Below, one piece after another: positions 33,995 through 42,397 of a stretch of DNA of 64,000 nt; within the stretch, counting starts at the first letter, position 1, and each line of letters opens with the position of its first letter. The translations under genes were made by a program, and so were the position numbers. Under the pieces are notes generated by a model, which saw only the letters and a list, made by a program, of their open reading frames with translations, ran no database searches and was not told the DNA's origin. Origin of the DNA: Desulfuromonas acetoxidans DSM 684 (lineage in GTDB: Bacteria; Desulfobacterota; Desulfuromonadia; Desulfuromonadales; Desulfuromonadaceae); assembly GCF_000167355.1 (NCBI RefSeq), contig NZ_AAEW02000012.1, forward strand, positions 1 to 64,000, in the 5' to 3' direction.

Positions 33995-35266
33995 TCAGGC
34001 AGCGCTCAGATATTGGCTTTCACAAGCAAAGACACGGTTGCGATCAAAGTGACCACCGGATTTGTACCAGCCGTAGAATAACTTCAGAAATTTCCTCATC
34101 ACTGCTGTCATTGCCTTAGTGCCAGACATGCCGTGAGCTTTTTTATTGTGGTAATAAGCTCCGTAAAGTCCGGTTCTTTTCACCAGAGGAAGAACGATCA
34201 GGCCAAGAACCTTGCGTAGCAACCTGCGCCCTTTCTTACTTAGTTTGTTTTTGCCGCGATAGGTTCCGCTCTGTTTTTCCCGCAGGTTCAGACCAGCATA
34301 GCGCATGAATTTGCGTAGAGTCTCAAAATCTCTGACGGGACCCGTTTCAGCAACAATGCGCGCCAGATGGAAAGTGGAAATAACGCCTGGTTGCTGTTGA
34401 GGCAAATGCGGGTCAAACTGGCAAAGCTCCTGATAAAGGTTTTCCATTTGTTGTCTGGCTTCCTCTTTGCGAGCCTGGTGCCGCTGGCAATCGTCCCATA
34501 GTTGCCGGAACCGCCACTGTTGAATATCGACTAAACGCGAACCTCTCTGGTTTTTGACCGAACTCTGAGCTTGACTGAAAAGCTTGTCCAAGGTCCTTTG
34601 GCGCATTCGAGATACCGCCTGTTTCATCTGTTGACAAAAGCGATCCTTGCCGTCTTTAGTTATCTGTTGTGGATTGGCTCCATAAAGTTCGATTAAAGCT
34701 ACTCCTGATCGCGTATAAAGAAAATCTTTCTGGAAGTCATAATCGGGAAACAGCACTTTCAGCTGGCTCGCGAGAAGACATTTGGTGCGCACAGATTCGA
34801 TATCGGCCTGCTCGTAAAGAGCGTGCCACTGCCGCAACAGAGCATACGTTTCATCATAATGACGACAAATAAGGGTCTTCCCCATGCTCGCAAGCGTATG
34901 TATGACATGAGGGTCCTTGAGATCTGTTTTTCCTGAATCGTTGGTCTCGATAGCACGCATTTTAAAAACAGCCTCGCCAGAAACCCAGGCTGTCTTCAAG
35001 CCAAGGCGATGGGCCGTGGCCAGTAGGCTGATGTGATAACAGCCTGTCGGCTCACAAACGACAAGAATTTCAGAATATCCGGCCATATGTGCGCGTTGTG
35101 TCCATCTGTTGAGATGTTTCTCAATCTCCGGCGTCGAATTACGAAACTCGTGATCGGTTAGCTGACCGCTGATTCCGGTTGCCATGTTCAGATATTTTTT
35201 GCTGACATCAAAAGCCAAAATGGCAACAGGCTGATTCGTTTGTGCCGGTGATGTGATAGTCTTCAT
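33995..35266 (-). mobile_element. IS110-family transposase (DEDD recombinase)
   Basis: A 423-residue recombinase. The N-terminal DEDD nuclease domain has ILAFDVSKKYLNMATG, the glutamate in VVCEPTGCYH, and SGKTDLKDPHVI. The C-terminal transposase_20 domain has ARIVAETGPVRDFETLRKF and SGTYRGKNKLSKKGRRLLRK, which includes the family's catalytic-serine region. AAGGAGGAGCCC precedes the ATG, and the gene appears intact. IS110 elements lack clear terminal repeats, so the element's ends cannot be set here. Non-coding flanks (33744-33994 and 35267-35493) are where a bridge RNA would be encoded. Confidence 0.9.
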
Positions 35267-35493
35267 TGGGCTCCTCCTTGATCATGATAGAAATTAGCGG
35301 ATCTGCCAGGATCACGCTCGTAGGTTCACTGTCCGAATTACAGTGATTATGACAGGGAGGAGTCCTCTTTGTTAAAGTGATTAGAATAATAGTAGATCAA
35401 CCGGACGGAAAATACGTCTGTGCTAAATTGAAAAGCAAAATCTAAAATTGCGGTGGTCGGCAAGCAGTTCGTCGCCGCCGGTTATCATGAACC

Positions 35494-35500
35494 GTTAAGT
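35494..35500 (+). other. Possible left boundary of an integron cassette (GTTRRRY)
   Basis: GTTAAGT fits the GTTRRRY crossover core. With the attC-like site at 36213-36311 it would bracket the HNH gene as one cassette. Seven bases are weak evidence alone, and no folded half-site is recognised upstream. Confidence 0.3.
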
Positions 35501-35519
35501 GTACTCACATGGAGTCGTA

Positions 35520-36218
35520 ATGGATTCATATTTAGATATTTTACCTAAAGGCTCTACTGCTGTTGCAGTCAAAACAAAAGGGCACAATTTCTCAATCGAG
35601 AATGATGGCATTTCATCGACAGGTTGTTGGGTTGTATCAAAAGATAGGGTCGACGATTATGTAATCGTATTTCACCAAACAAACTCTGGGAATAATGTCT
35701 ATATTGGTGAGTTTGTAGGCAAAAATGCAGAAGAGTATACTGAGCGCCAAGGCAAGAAGTATCCGCGCTACCGAATTTTCATAAAAAACTTAAAACTGGC
35801 TCTAAAAACAAACACAAACTGGACCTCTTTTGTTGAAAAAGGTAACGGCGGATTTGAGCGTATATATTTGGAGAATGAAGGACAGGAGAAACCTAAATAC
35901 CTTGATCCTGACTCTATCGAAGCCGAAGAAGGGTATAGAAAAGACTCCAGTAGAATGACGAGCACTAGAGATAGAAAATTAGCTGATGCGCGAAAGAAAA
36001 AGGATAATTACACTTGCCAATCATGTAAAAATCAATACTTTGTCAATGACAAGTACGTTATCGATTGCCATCATTTGAACCCAATAAATTTAGGTAAAAG
36101 AAACACAAGAATTGAGGACCTTATTTCGCTGTGCCCAACATGCCATCGAATTGCTCATACTCGGCTTCCCCCATACTCTCTTAAAGAGTTGAGAAATATC
36201 GTGGAAAAGTACACCTAA
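35520..36218 (+). CDS. HNH endonuclease, probable restriction-type, carried as an integron-like cassette
   Basis: The ATG at 35520 has GGAG 9 bases upstream. The 232-residue protein ends in a zinc-supported HNH domain: CQSC ... VIDCHHLNPINLGKRNTRIEDLISLCPTCHRIAHT, with the His-His pair, Asn and final His in place and two C-x-x-C pairs. The N-terminal 120 residues (KTKGHNFSIENDG ... VYIGEFVGK) are a possible DNA- or modification-recognition part, as in McrA-like or COG3183 nucleases. Codon use is A/T-rich compared with its neighbours. The stop codon lies inside the attC-like site, typical of gene cassettes. Confidence 0.85.
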   Translation: MDSYLDILPKGSTAVAVKTKGHNFSIENDGISSTGCWVVSKDRVDDYVIVFHQTNSGNNVYIGEFVGKNAEEYTERQGKKYPRYRIFIKNLKLALKTNTNWTSFVEKGNGGFERIYLENEGQEKPKYLDPDSIEAEEGYRKDSSRMTSTRDRKLADARKKKDNYTCQSCKNQYFVNDKYVIDCHHLNPINLGKRNTRIEDLISLCPTCHRIAHTRLPPYSLKELRNIVEKYT

Positions 36219-36311
36219 CAAATTGCTCAAAAGGACGTAAAATGCTTGGCTTACGCTCCTTCGTCGCTAATTATAGCCAAGCATTTTACGCATCTTAGCA
36301 AGGCGTTAGGC
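36213..36311 (+). other. Integron attC-like recombination site (99 bp)
   Basis: The left core ACCTAAC (36213-36219, RYYYAAC) and right core GTTAGGC (36305-36311, GTTRRRY) are complementary at six of seven positions. Inside lie paired segments TTGCTCA/TTAGCAAG and a long central stem CGTAAAATGCTTGGCT/AGCCAAGCATTTTACG. The site overlaps the stop codon of the HNH gene. These are the defining features of attC; no integrase gene lies in this window. Confidence 0.8.
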
Positions 36312-36443
36312 ATTTAAAATTATCAATAAAAAAGCCAAAGGGGTCAAATCTACGGTTGACGTAAGAGCAGTGGGGGGCAGGTCTTGATTTGCCATATTTT
36401 GTACATGACATAAAGGAACGCTGACCACCACCTTAAATAAACG

Positions 36444-36474
36444 AGCGGGGAATCAATAATCTTGATTCCCCGCT
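36444..36474. terminator. Terminator beyond malonyl-CoA decarboxylase
   Basis: Stem AGCGGGGAATCAA/TTGATTCCCCGCT. The same stem idea recurs at 38902-38935 and 41071-41106. Confidence 0.55.
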
Positions 36475-36506
36475 TTGCTTTTCTCCGTGTCTCAGTGCCT
36501 CCGTGG

Positions 36507-37973
36507 TTAAGCCGAGCCCTTCCCCTTACGATTTCCCCACTTTCGCAGCCCGGATAAAGGCCCTAGTTTTGGTTCATGCTCGCTGATCAGCTTGCGGATG
36601 CGCGGGGCTGCGGCAATCTGTTTCTCCTGCGAATAGGCTTCAATGTTGTCCTTGATGTCATCCAATGCATAGAGGTAATTGATCATCAGGCCACACGATT
36701 CACGCATCCCTTTGCTGGACACATCCCCTAGCCAGTTGAGTTGTTCAATCCGCGCACCGTTGCCGAGGTGGAAGCGGGCCACCGGGTCGAGGGGCGCACT
36801 GTCGCGCTCGCGGCGCTCGTGCAGATAGCGGGCGCACAGGGTGAGCAGCGGTTCTTTGAGCAGATCGCAGACTTCTGAATTCTCCAGCCAGCGCGGATCA
36901 TCGATGACATGGGCTAACGTGGGTTCGACGTCAAGCAGTTGGGCGGCTTCGGCCAACACTGTGGCAAAGGAATCTTTATCGTGCGCTGAGCCGTTATCGG
37001 CCAGCCGTTTTTCCAGCCAGCGGCGGAAGCCGGGGATTGGCGACAGGGTGGAAAAGGTCTTCAGGTTGGGCAGACTGTGGCTGAGTGAATCGACTACTTT
37101 CTTGATCAGAAACGGCCCGAAGCTGATTCCTTTAAGTCCTGTCTGGGCATTGGAGATGGAGTAGAAGATGGCGGTGTCGGCTTGTTGCGGATCGATATCT
37201 TCGCGCTGATCATCGAGCAGGCTCTGGATGCTGGACGCTAGACCTTTAACCAGTGCGACTTCGATAAAGATCAGCGGCTCGCCGGGCAGCACCGGGTGGA
37301 AGAAGGCATAACACTGGCGATCCCATTCGAGGCGGTGGCGCATGTCACGCCACGAGCTGATGGCGTGGACGGCTTCGTAGGCCATCAGCTTTTCCAGCAG
37401 GGCGGCCGGGCTTTGCCAGTCGAGTTGTTTGACGCGCAAAAATCCAACGTCAAACCAGGTGGCGAGCAGTTGTTGCAGGTCGTAGTCGAGCCGTTTGAGG
37501 TTGGGGGAATCGTGGAGAAATCCCAACAATTCGGCGCGCATGTCGATGAGAAATTTCACCCCTTGGGGCAGAGCATTAAACTGTTGCAGCAGTTGCTGGC
37601 GTGGAGAGATCAGGGCTTCGCGTAACTCCAGCACCTGCTGACGGAAGGTTTCGTCATCGTCGCTGTGCGCCAGGCGGTGGGACACCTCGCGCACCTGATC
37701 CTGATCGACGGCAAATTGATCGGCGAGAATTTCGAGAAAATGGCGTCTTCCCGTAGCATTGAGAGTCAGGTACAGCTCACCGATACCGGCGGCATGCTGG
37801 CGCGCGGTAACCGCGCCATGACGGGCGGCAACACATTCGTTGAGCAGTTTTGTGACGGTGTCTCTTTCCTCTTCGGGCAGATCCGGCGAGATGCCGGGCA
37901 GGCCGTCGCTGCCGCGCCAGTCGCTCCAGGTGCGTTGCAGGGTTTTCCAACTGAAAATAAAGCGGCTGTTCAT
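36507..37973 (-). CDS. Malonyl-CoA decarboxylase
   Basis: Converts malonyl-CoA to acetyl-CoA and CO2. The 488-residue length fits bacterial enzymes. The N-terminal helical domain (residues 1-190) is followed by the GNAT-like catalytic domain with FYSISNAQTGLKGISFGPFLIKKVV and LKTFSTLSPIPGFRRWL, which includes the conserved serine region, and the catalytic His lies in DPVARFHLGNGARIEQLNWLGD. GGAGGAA precedes the ATG. No malonate or fatty-acid genes are adjacent, so it seems a stand-alone gene adjusting the malonyl-CoA pool. Confidence 0.92.
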   Translation of the reverse strand: MNSRFIFSWKTLQRTWSDWRGSDGLPGISPDLPEEERDTVTKLLNECVAARHGAVTARQHAAGIGELYLTLNATGRRHFLEILADQFAVDQDQVREVSHRLAHSDDDETFRQQVLELREALISPRQQLLQQFNALPQGVKFLIDMRAELLGFLHDSPNLKRLDYDLQQLLATWFDVGFLRVKQLDWQSPAALLEKLMAYEAVHAISSWRDMRHRLEWDRQCYAFFHPVLPGEPLIFIEVALVKGLASSIQSLLDDQREDIDPQQADTAIFYSISNAQTGLKGISFGPFLIKKVVDSLSHSLPNLKTFSTLSPIPGFRRWLEKRLADNGSAHDKDSFATVLAEAAQLLDVEPTLAHVIDDPRWLENSEVCDLLKEPLLTLCARYLHERRERDSAPLDPVARFHLGNGARIEQLNWLGDVSSKGMRESCGLMINYLYALDDIKDNIEAYSQEKQIAAAPRIRKLISEHEPKLGPLSGLRKWGNRKGKGSA

Positions 37974-38130
37974 GGTGTTCCTCCTGGACAGGTCGTTTCC
38001 AATCGCTCAGTAACAATAATAATAGCAGGCATTTGCATGGATGGTAGGGGGAGGCACAATTCACACGTGATTGATATCTGTTATGCTTGCAGTGTCATGA
38101 CAACAACGCTTTTGCGAAAGGATAGACATC

Positions 38131-38868
38131 ATGAAAACGCGTATTTTTCTGACACTGTTGTTGTGTTGTCTGTTTGGCTGGACAGCGGCAGCACAGCAGT
38201 TTGAACACGATACCATTGACACCAGCGCCGGGCCGGTGGAGATCACCTTTATTGGCCATGCCACGCTGATGCTGACGTTTGCTGACCAAACCATTCACAT
38301 CGACCCGTGGACATATCTGGCCGATTACAGTCATTTGCCCAAGGCGGACCTGATTCTCATTACTCATGAACATCGTGATCACCTGGATACCAAGGCTGTG
38401 GACGCCCTTCGCACTCCGGATACCGAGGTGGTCCTGACCGAGGTGTGCGCTGAACAGGTGAGTGGCGGCATGGTCATGCATAATGGCGATGTCAAACAGG
38501 CCAAGGGCCTTAAGATCGAAGCGGTTCCGGCCTACAACAACGTTCACATGCGTAGCCCGGGTGTGCCCTATCATCCCAAAGGGCGGGGCAACGGCTATGT
38601 GCTGACCTTTGGCGATAAAAAAATCTATATCGGCGGCGATACCGAGAACATTGCCGAGATGAAGGATTTAAAGGAGATTGCCGTGGCGTTTCTGCCGATG
38701 AATCTGCCCTACACCATGACCCCGGCCATGGTCGCGGATGCGGCGCGCATGTTTAAGCCGGAAATCCTCTATCCGTACCATTATGGCCAAACGGATACCT
38801 CGGAGCTTGTCGAACTGCTGAAAGAGGATCAAGAGATTGAAGTGCGGATTCGCAAGATGAATTTGTAG
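38131..38868 (+). CDS. Exported metallo-beta-lactamase-fold hydrolase (UPF0173-like)
   Basis: A clear signal peptide (MKTRIFLTLLLCCLFGWTAAAQ, cleavage near residue 22) sends the protein to the periplasm. The rest is a compact MBL-fold hydrolase: THEHRDHLD (H-x-H-x-D-H metal site), the VPAYNNVH strand, GGDTEN with a metal-binding Asp and PYHYGQTD with the last His. This set matches the UPF0173/UlaG-like group. AAAGGA precedes the ATG. Substrate unknown; signal-bearing members are common in this lineage. Confidence 0.88.
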   Translation: MKTRIFLTLLLCCLFGWTAAAQQFEHDTIDTSAGPVEITFIGHATLMLTFADQTIHIDPWTYLADYSHLPKADLILITHEHRDHLDTKAVDALRTPDTEVVLTEVCAEQVSGGMVMHNGDVKQAKGLKIEAVPAYNNVHMRSPGVPYHPKGRGNGYVLTFGDKKIYIGGDTENIAEMKDLKEIAVAFLPMNLPYTMTPAMVADAARMFKPEILYPYHYGQTDTSELVELLKEDQEIEVRIRKMNL

Positions 38869-38901
38869 GCGTTTTAGCTCAAGAGAACGCTTGAGACAAA
38901 T

Positions 38902-38935
38902 AAAGCGGGAAATCAATTGGATGATTTCCCGCTTT
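38902..38935. terminator. Bidirectional terminator
   Basis: Stem AAAGCGGGAAATCA/TGATTTCCCGCTTT between the converging genes ending at 38868 and 38965. Confidence 0.8.
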
Positions 38936-38964
38936 GCTATTGCACAAGGAGGTTTGCCTCTGGG

Positions 38965-40887
38965 TTACTGAAATTTGCCATCCTGTGAAAAGGGCAACAC
39001 CCACAAGGCACTGCTGCCTGGAGCGGAGTAGGTTGCCGTGGTCCCTGACGCGATAATTTGGCCGTCGTTGTTGATTTTCACAGCGCTGAATGAATCGCTT
39101 TGATTCGTGTCACCCAGCGGGTTGATCCATTTCTGGTTGCCTTCGTTGTCCAGACGGCAGAGGTAGGCGAGCTGCATGGCGTCTCCGGCGATGATCGCTT
39201 CGTCGTTGATCAGGGCCAGGTCATTGACGTGAGAACTCTGGTCCGTGAGGTTTTCAAAGAGAATCTTTTGCCATAACACGTTGCCCGATGCATCGGCTTT
39301 GACGGCAATGGCTTGATTGATTGAGTCGCCGATGATTTCTCCAGCGGTGATGATTGATCCGTCCGCAGCTTTGAGCGCTTTGATAAAGAGGGTGCCGCTG
39401 TCTGCACAATATTGTGTCCAGCGAAATTGCCCGTCGCCATCAATCTCAGCTAGAAAACCGCGGCTGATGTCTGTGCCCGGTTTGGTGCCATAACCGCATA
39501 ACAAGAGGTTGCCGTTGTCGAGTGCGGTGATGCCGGCGAGGGTATCTTTGTTTGCTGAGCCGCCGATGGTTTTTTGCCAGAGGACCGTGCCGGATGGGGA
39601 AAGCTTGATCAGAACGGCATCGCGGTCTTGCGTTTGTTGCGTGTGAGTGCGGCCACCGGCGTAGTAGTTGCCGTTGTTGTCTTCGGCAACGATATTGAGG
39701 ATGACATTGGGGAAATCTTTTTGCCAGAGCAACACGCCCGTTGAGCTGAGCTTGGCCACGGAGCTGGTTTGATTGCCGTTGGCTGTCTGGAGCAGGGCTG
39801 TCAGCAGATCGTGTGTTTGTGTTTCAACAATGGCCCTGGAATGGATATCGACACCTTCAGTGCCCGGCAGCAGTTTTTGCCATTGCAGGTGGTTATTGGC
39901 GTTGAATTTGAGCAACAGAGGCTGGGTCGAGCCGTTGAGAGAACTCTCACCGGCAATGATATACCCGGCATCGGCGGTTAAGGCCATGGCCTGATCAAAC
40001 ATATCTTCGTCGCTGTTACCGAAGCCGAACGTGTGCAGGAACATCTCCTTGTTCTTTTTGTACGCAGCACGGTTGTTCTCATAATACTCGGCAAGGACAA
40101 CATCTCTTCGGTTGCGGACATCGTTGGCGAACCCACGACTCCAGGTGGCCAGCTTGTCAAGTTCTCCCATGATGTCTGTTTCGGAGAGCTGTTTGTTGTA
40201 TTGGATGTACTCATTCCGTTGCTCAACCAGTGATGTTGCAATGTCGTCACTGAGTTTTTCGGCACGGTCAATGAGCTGATTAATTTTAATCCGGTGTGTT
40301 TCGTCCAGCAGGTCTGCTTCAGTGACGTTTAATTGTCTGTAGGTTTCTTGAAGGGCTTCGGATGTTCTGAAAAAGGATGGCACTCGGAACGCGACACTAA
40401 GCAGATCCGCTTCTTTCAGTTTGTTTTCTTCTGGGAGACGCAGAGAAAGTTCTAGAACAGCATGGTTGCGTTCTTCGACAACCTGGTGAAGAAATTCATT
40501 GATATTGAGCAAAGGGCCTTGATCATACTGATTGTTCCATGCCACGTTGGTACGATAAAGGCTGGTTCCGGTGCAGGTGATTTCGCCAAACAGTTGTGCC
40601 TGCTGTTTGAGCAGATGGTTTAGTTTTTGAGAGGCCGCGGGGTCGTTCTGCAGGTCAATGGTTTCAGGGATAAACAACACGTCAGACGTGATCAGGTAAA
40701 TGCTGATGGTGTTGCCATCAATAACATACCGGAGGGTTTTGCCGAAACGGTTAGGGGGGTGTTCAAGCGCCTTATCAATCCGGTTGAAAACCATTGCGGA
40801 ACTGTCATCACTGAAATAGTAGTCTACATCTGCATAGGCAGGAAAAGCTGCTGTTATAAATAGAAGAGCGATAAACAGTCTAAGCAT
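38965..40887 (-). CDS. Secreted protein with propeller-like W-Q-K repeats
   Basis: GGGAG precedes the ATG; the signal peptide is MLRLFIALLFITAAFPAYA. Residues 20-290 are helical with no known domain. From about 300 to the end, a repeat of about 45-50 residues returns: GYIIAGES...LLKFNANNHLQWQKLLPG, LLTALLQT...VAKLSSTGVLLWQKDFP, YYAGGRT...LIKLSPSGTVLWQKTIGGS, LLLCGYG...AEIDGDGQFRWTQY. This is the pattern of delta-60/PQQ-like propeller repeats in secreted proteins. Role and ligand unknown. Confidence 0.75.
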   Translation of the reverse strand: MLRLFIALLFITAAFPAYADVDYYFSDDSSAMVFNRIDKALEHPPNRFGKTLRYVIDGNTISIYLITSDVLFIPETIDLQNDPAASQKLNHLLKQQAQLFGEITCTGTSLYRTNVAWNNQYDQGPLLNINEFLHQVVEERNHAVLELSLRLPEENKLKEADLLSVAFRVPSFFRTSEALQETYRQLNVTEADLLDETHRIKINQLIDRAEKLSDDIATSLVEQRNEYIQYNKQLSETDIMGELDKLATWSRGFANDVRNRRDVVLAEYYENNRAAYKKNKEMFLHTFGFGNSDEDMFDQAMALTADAGYIIAGESSLNGSTQPLLLKFNANNHLQWQKLLPGTEGVDIHSRAIVETQTHDLLTALLQTANGNQTSSVAKLSSTGVLLWQKDFPNVILNIVAEDNNGNYYAGGRTHTQQTQDRDAVLIKLSPSGTVLWQKTIGGSANKDTLAGITALDNGNLLLCGYGTKPGTDISRGFLAEIDGDGQFRWTQYCADSGTLFIKALKAADGSIITAGEIIGDSINQAIAVKADASGNVLWQKILFENLTDQSSHVNDLALINDEAIIAGDAMQLAYLCRLDNEGNQKWINPLGDTNQSDSFSAVKINNDGQIIASGTTATYSAPGSSALWVLPFSQDGKFQ

Positions 40888-41070
40888 TTTAAGTCTCCCG
40901 ATGACGTATTTCCCTGATAGGTGTGAAGAGAGTATTTGAGTCAGCTAGAGGTGTATTCAGCCGATTTTTAAAATTTCATGTTAAATATTAATAAGTTGAA
41001 ACCTTACAAAATCGACTTAAATTTGTCTATAGATATATCTGGTTCTTTCCTTCAACGGCGATTGGTATAA

Positions 41071-41106
41071 AAAAAGCGGAAAATCGATTTTCGATTTCCC
41101 GCTTTT
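41071..41106 (-). terminator. Terminator after trpS
   Basis: Stem AAAGCGG...CCCGCTTT with internal AATCGATTTTCGATTT, 22 bases beyond the trpS stop; T-rich on the trpS strand. Confidence 0.7.
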
Positions 41107-41127
41107 GAATTTCAATGTGTCGAATTG

Positions 41128-42093
41128 CTAGTAAGCAATACCTGATTTTTTGCGGATCTTGCGCATCACCTTGGAGGCGGCATAACGCGCTTTCTGCGCG
41201 CCCATCTCCAGGGTTTTGTGCAGGGTTTCCTTATCTTCGAGAATCGCATTGCGCCGTTCAGTGAACGGGGTGAAATAGTCGCGTACCGTCTCGAACAGTT
41301 CCTGCTTCACATCGCCGTAGCCGAGACCGCCAGCCAGATAGCGCTGGCGCAGGGCGTCCTGCTGCTCTTTGTCGAGGAACAGGCGGTAGATCTGGAACAC
41401 GTTGCAGGTGTCCGGATCTTTAGGATCTTCCACCGGGGTCGGGTCGGTGACGATGCGCATGATCTGCTTGCGCAGTTGCTTTTCAGTTTGGAACAGGTCG
41501 ATGGTATTGCCGTAGCTTTTGCTCATCTTCTGGCCGTCGAGGCCGGGAACTGTGGCCACGTCATCGTCGATGTCCGGCTCGGGCAGGGTGAAGATCTCGC
41601 CGTATTCGTTGTTGACCTTGGCGGCGATGTCGCGGGTGACTTCCACGTGCTGCTTCTGGTCTTTACCAACCGGCACTTTGTCACTGTTGAAAATGAGGAT
41701 GTCGGCACTCATCAGCACCGGATAGGCAAACAGGCCGTGGTTAGCGGCAATCCCTTTGGCGATTTTATCCTTGTAGCTGTGGCAGCGCTCGAGCAGGCCC
41801 ATGGGGGTGAAGTTGGACAGAAACCAGGCCAGCTCCTGCACTTCAGGCACGTCGGACTGCACCCAGAAGGTGCTGCGCTCCGGGTCCATGCCCAGAGCGA
41901 GAAAGTTAGCGGCTGCCTCCAGAGTGCCTTTGGCCAGGGCTTTGCCGTCGGAGACGCTGGTCATGGCGTGGTAGTTGGCGATGAAACAGAACAGTTCGCC
42001 CTGTTCCTGATAGTCGATCATCTTTTTCATCATGCCGAAGTAGTTACCCAGATGCAGGGAACCGGACGGCTGGATACCGGATAGAATGCGCAT
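41128..42093 (-). CDS. trpS: Tryptophanyl-tRNA synthetase
   Basis: Cytosolic class I synthetase that charges tRNA-Trp. The 321-residue length is normal. The HIGH-type motif is PSGSLHLGNYFG (about 9-20), the tRNA/Trp pocket region YPVLMSADILIFNSDKVPVGKDQ is conserved, and the KMSKS loop is GQKMSKSYGN. The gene follows its own leader region (42138-42343), which encodes a Trp-rich peptide and an intrinsic terminator, so expression is likely governed by tRNA-Trp charging through transcription attenuation. No trp biosynthesis genes are nearby. Confidence 0.96.
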   Translation of the reverse strand: MRILSGIQPSGSLHLGNYFGMMKKMIDYQEQGELFCFIANYHAMTSVSDGKALAKGTLEAAANFLALGMDPERSTFWVQSDVPEVQELAWFLSNFTPMGLLERCHSYKDKIAKGIAANHGLFAYPVLMSADILIFNSDKVPVGKDQKQHVEVTRDIAAKVNNEYGEIFTLPEPDIDDDVATVPGLDGQKMSKSYGNTIDLFQTEKQLRKQIMRIVTDPTPVEDPKDPDTCNVFQIYRLFLDKEQQDALRQRYLAGGLGYGDVKQELFETVRDYFTPFTERRNAILEDKETLHKTLEMGAQKARYAASKVMRKIRKKSGIAY

Positions 42094-42137
42094 GGTGTTG
42101 TCCTTGTGGTGAAAGTAGTTTTATCGTTCAGTAAAAG

Positions 42138-42180
42138 GTCCAAAAACAAAACAAGCCGCGATACGATCATCGCGGCTTGT
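42138..42180 (-). terminator. Attenuator terminator in the trpS leader
   Basis: On the trpS strand, ACAAGCCGCGAT/ATCGCGGCTTGT form a perfect 12-bp stem, then TTTTGTTTTT. It lies 45 bases upstream of trpS, between the leader peptide and the gene. The 5' arm (GCCGCG, 42176-42171) can instead pair with CGCGGC at 42200-42195, an antiterminator that excludes the terminator. Confidence 0.85.
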
Positions 42181-42247
42181 GTGATTTCATTGTTGCCGCG
42201 CCGTGCCCGGCGCAGTCTGTGATGTCAAAAAAGCGAAAGGCACGCGA

Positions 42248-42307
42248 TCAGTCCATAAAGGCTGAGCGCCACCACCATCGCTGTAATGTCATCGTGTGTG
42301 TTTTCAT
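42248..42307 (-). CDS. trpL: Trp leader peptide of trpS
   Basis: A 19-codon frame reads MKTHTMTLQRWWWRSAFMD and stops 68 bases before the attenuator stem. Three consecutive TGG codons (42277-42269) are the hallmark of a tryptophan attenuator; compare the enteric TrpL end GWWRTS. No ribosome-binding site precedes the ATG, but a promoter ends only 7 bases upstream, suggesting that the transcript begins at or next to the ATG. The symbol is used by analogy with trpL of trp operons; here the regulated gene is trpS. Confidence 0.8.
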   Translation of the reverse strand: MKTHTMTLQRWWWRSAFMD

Positions 42308-42314
42308 AGCGCGC

Positions 42315-42343
42315 AGAGTAGCAGGTTCGGGAGGCACGGTCAA
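42315..42343 (-). promoter_or_regulatory. Promoter of the trpS leader transcript
   Basis: On the minus strand TTGACC (42343-42338), a 17-base spacer and TACTCT (42320-42315). Only 7 bases separate the -10 box from the leader ATG. Confidence 0.6.
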
Positions 42344-42352
42344 TGCTGTTGT

Positions 42353-42397
42353 CAGGATGTTGAAAAAGCCACGACCGAGGGCATTTCAACAGCCTGT
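42353..42397. repeat. Minimal copy of repeat family C (45 bp)
   Basis: CAGGATGTTGAAAAAG and CATTTCAACAGCCTG are the two family C ends, with only about 14 bases between them. It looks like an internally deleted form of the 154-bp elements at 20809 and 24071. It overlaps the 3' end of the transglutaminase-like gene. Confidence 0.65.

Noticed and set aside
41218-42084. 288-codon open frame opposite trpS
   Set aside because: Shadow of trpS; no domain features.
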